Shown one piece after another: positions 62,949 to 64,000 of a DNA stretch of 64,000 nucleotides. Made by a program: the position numbers and the translations under genes. How positions within the stretch are numbered: position 1 is the first letter of the stretch; every line of letters begins with the position of its first letter. Source of the DNA: Haliovirga abyssi (GTDB lineage: Bacteria; Fusobacteriota; Fusobacteriia; Fusobacteriales; Haliovirgaceae); contig NZ_AP027059.1 in assembly GCF_030295325.1 (NCBI RefSeq), positions 2,104,637 through 2,168,636 on the forward strand, written 5' to 3'. The notes beneath the pieces are model-generated. The model was given only the letters and a program-made list of their open reading frames with translations, searched no databases and was not told the origin of the DNA.

Positions 62949-64000
62949 TATTTTTTGTACTTTATTTTTTAATCTCTCATCAAATTCTTTAATGTATATT
63001 ATTGGATCTTTCGGATTTATTAATCTAGTTATATCTTCTCCATTTACAAATTTTGTTATTGCTCCTCCACCTATCCCTATTGTAGTTTGATTTTCTTCTA
63101 TTACTTGGATATTAAACACAGATTCTTTCCCTTTTACTGAATAACCTATATTCTCTCCCCAATCAGCACTATTTTTTTGTCTATACATATAATAAGGAGC
63201 TAATTTTTTTTCATTTAAAACCTCTTTTAATGCTTTTTCTAATTTTTCTCCATTCAATTCTTCAATTTCATGCCCTTTTTTATATAATTTAGATGCTTTT
63301 TTTAATGCTAACATATGAATTGTTAAATTTTCCATATCATATTTTTTTATATTTTTTATTGTTTCCAAAATATCTTCTGTTGTTTCTCCTGGAAGTCCGA
63401 TAATAAAATCCATATTTATTATAAGCCCTATCTTTTTAGATATTTCATACATTTTATCAAATTTTTCTCTATTAAACACTCTATTCACTTTCATTAAAGT
63501 ATCCTCATTAAACGTTTGAGGATTAAGGCTAATTCTATCAACTCCATATTTTTTTAATATTTCCAGTTTTTTTTCATTTAAAACATCACTTCTTCCTGCT
63601 TCAAAAGTAAATTCCTTCAAATTAGAAATATCGAAATTTTCTCTGACTTTTTTCAAAAGAGATTCCATTTCATATTCAGATAATATAGCCGGAGTTCCTC
63701 CACCTATATATATCGATTCTATTCCCACTTCTAATTCTTTTGTTAATTCACCAATTATTTTTATTTCTTCCAATAGTTTTTCCAAAAAATCTCCATAACG
63801 CTCTCCCATTTTTCCTTTTTTTTCATACGAAGCAAATGAACAATATGTACATTTTGTGGGACAATATGGTATCCCTATATAAACAGTTATAGCTTTTCTA
63901 TTTAAATATTTTAGTTCAGTCTCAACTATTTCTAATAACAGATCTATCTTATCCTCTGATACTAAATATATTTTTTCTAATAAATATTTGATTTTATCTA
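62931..64000 (-). CDS. hemZ: HemZ-like coproporphyrinogen dehydrogenase (radical SAM; 5' end beyond window)
   Basis: The frame stays open to the right edge, so about 356 codons are visible and the N-terminus is missing. It contains radical SAM CPTKCTYCSF, YIGGGTPAILS, RISLNPQTFNEDTL, MDFIIGLPGET and the HemN-family-type YYMYRQKN segment, followed by VFNIQVIEENQTTIGIGGGAITK, which marks the HemZ branch known in clostridia. The likely role is oxygen-independent porphyrin synthesis, although other HemN-like enzymes transfer heme or methyl groups. An internal ATG (63809) lies after the Cys motif and is not the start. Confidence 0.9.
   Translation of the reverse strand, partial: DKIKYLLEKIYLVSEDKIDLLLEIVETELKYLNRKAITVYIGIPYCPTKCTYCSFASYEKKGKMGERYGDFLEKLLEEIKIIGELTKELEVGIESIYIGGGTPAILSEYEMESLLKKVRENFDISNLKEFTFEAGRSDVLNEKKLEILKKYGVDRISLNPQTFNEDTLMKVNRVFNREKFDKMYEISKKIGLIINMDFIIGLPGETTEDILETIKNIKKYDMENLTIHMLALKKASKLYKKGHEIEELNGEKLEKALKEVLNEKKLAPYYMYRQKNSADWGENIGYSVKGKESVFNIQVIEENQTTIGIGGGAITKFVNGEDITRLINPKDPIIYIKEFDERLKNKVQKIKKELH

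Noticed and set aside
63809-63811. Internal ATG as the start of the HemZ-like gene
   Set aside because: The essential radical SAM Cys motif lies upstream of it in the same frame, so the gene begins beyond the window.

Overview
The window comes from a very AT-rich, anaerobic, probably diderm bacterium. The best guess is a member of the Fusobacteriota. The reasons are the extreme A+T bias, an [FeFe]-hydrogenase maturase (HydE), a K+-type membrane pyrophosphatase, HemZ-type heme enzyme, a SurA/PpiD-like foldase and many lipoproteins. A clostridial relative cannot be excluded without comparing the 16S gene. Every host gene lies on the minus strand; the only plus-strand gene is an IS3-family transposase. 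Many true starts differ from the longest frame; where a Shine-Dalgarno decides the start I give the corrected coordinate.

Layout, left to right (transcription runs right to left). 1-3.5 kb: an ABC-2 exporter operon (ATPase, permease, second permease probably fused to a CPBP protease domain and cut by the window edge). 3.9-11.5 kb: an unknown lipoprotein and a 2160-residue hybrid signalling protein (kinase-like domain, ATPase, GAF, histidine kinase, two receivers, HPt). 11.5-11.9 kb: an island of nested palindromes. 11.9-14.2 kb: a radical SAM / FAD-oxidoreductase gene pair of unknown product. 14.3-18.2 kb: two surface lipoproteins (carboxypeptidase-regulatory-like and PKD domains). 18.7-19.1 kb: tRNA Val-Asp-Phe-Cys. 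19.3-28.1 kb: PpiD/SurA-like foldase, argG, argF, ilvE, an orphan GAF histidine kinase and a secreted GH13 alpha-amylase. 28.3-29.8 kb: the IS element. 30-38 kb: hppA, DUF2905, HAD phosphatase, ApbE, panD, coaBC, rpoZ, gmk, remA-like, yicC and a STAS protein. 38.3-49.7 kb: rpoC, rpoB, rplL, rplJ, rplA, rplK, nusG, secE, tRNA-Trp and rpmG, with L10 and L1 leader elements. 49.9-54.7 kb: a 5S-23S-16S operon with a near-consensus promoter. 55-64 kb: metE under a cobalamin riboswitch, eno, a DUF4912 protein, hydE, a small ferredoxin and a HemZ-like gene cut by the right edge.

The gaps are rich in structured repeats. Family A is a roughly 100-bp imperfect palindrome with at least six good copies and several decayed or short ones. 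Family B is a roughly 135-bp palindrome with one intact copy and one copy split by the IS. A third repeat supplies the C-terminal tail of an ABC permease. The most unusual protein-level observations are the degenerate kinase catalytic residues of the giant hybrid kinase, the radical SAM/FAD pair, a His-to-Asn change in the rifampicin pocket of RpoB, and a 30-codon ORF between the B12 riboswitch and metE that overlaps the metE start.
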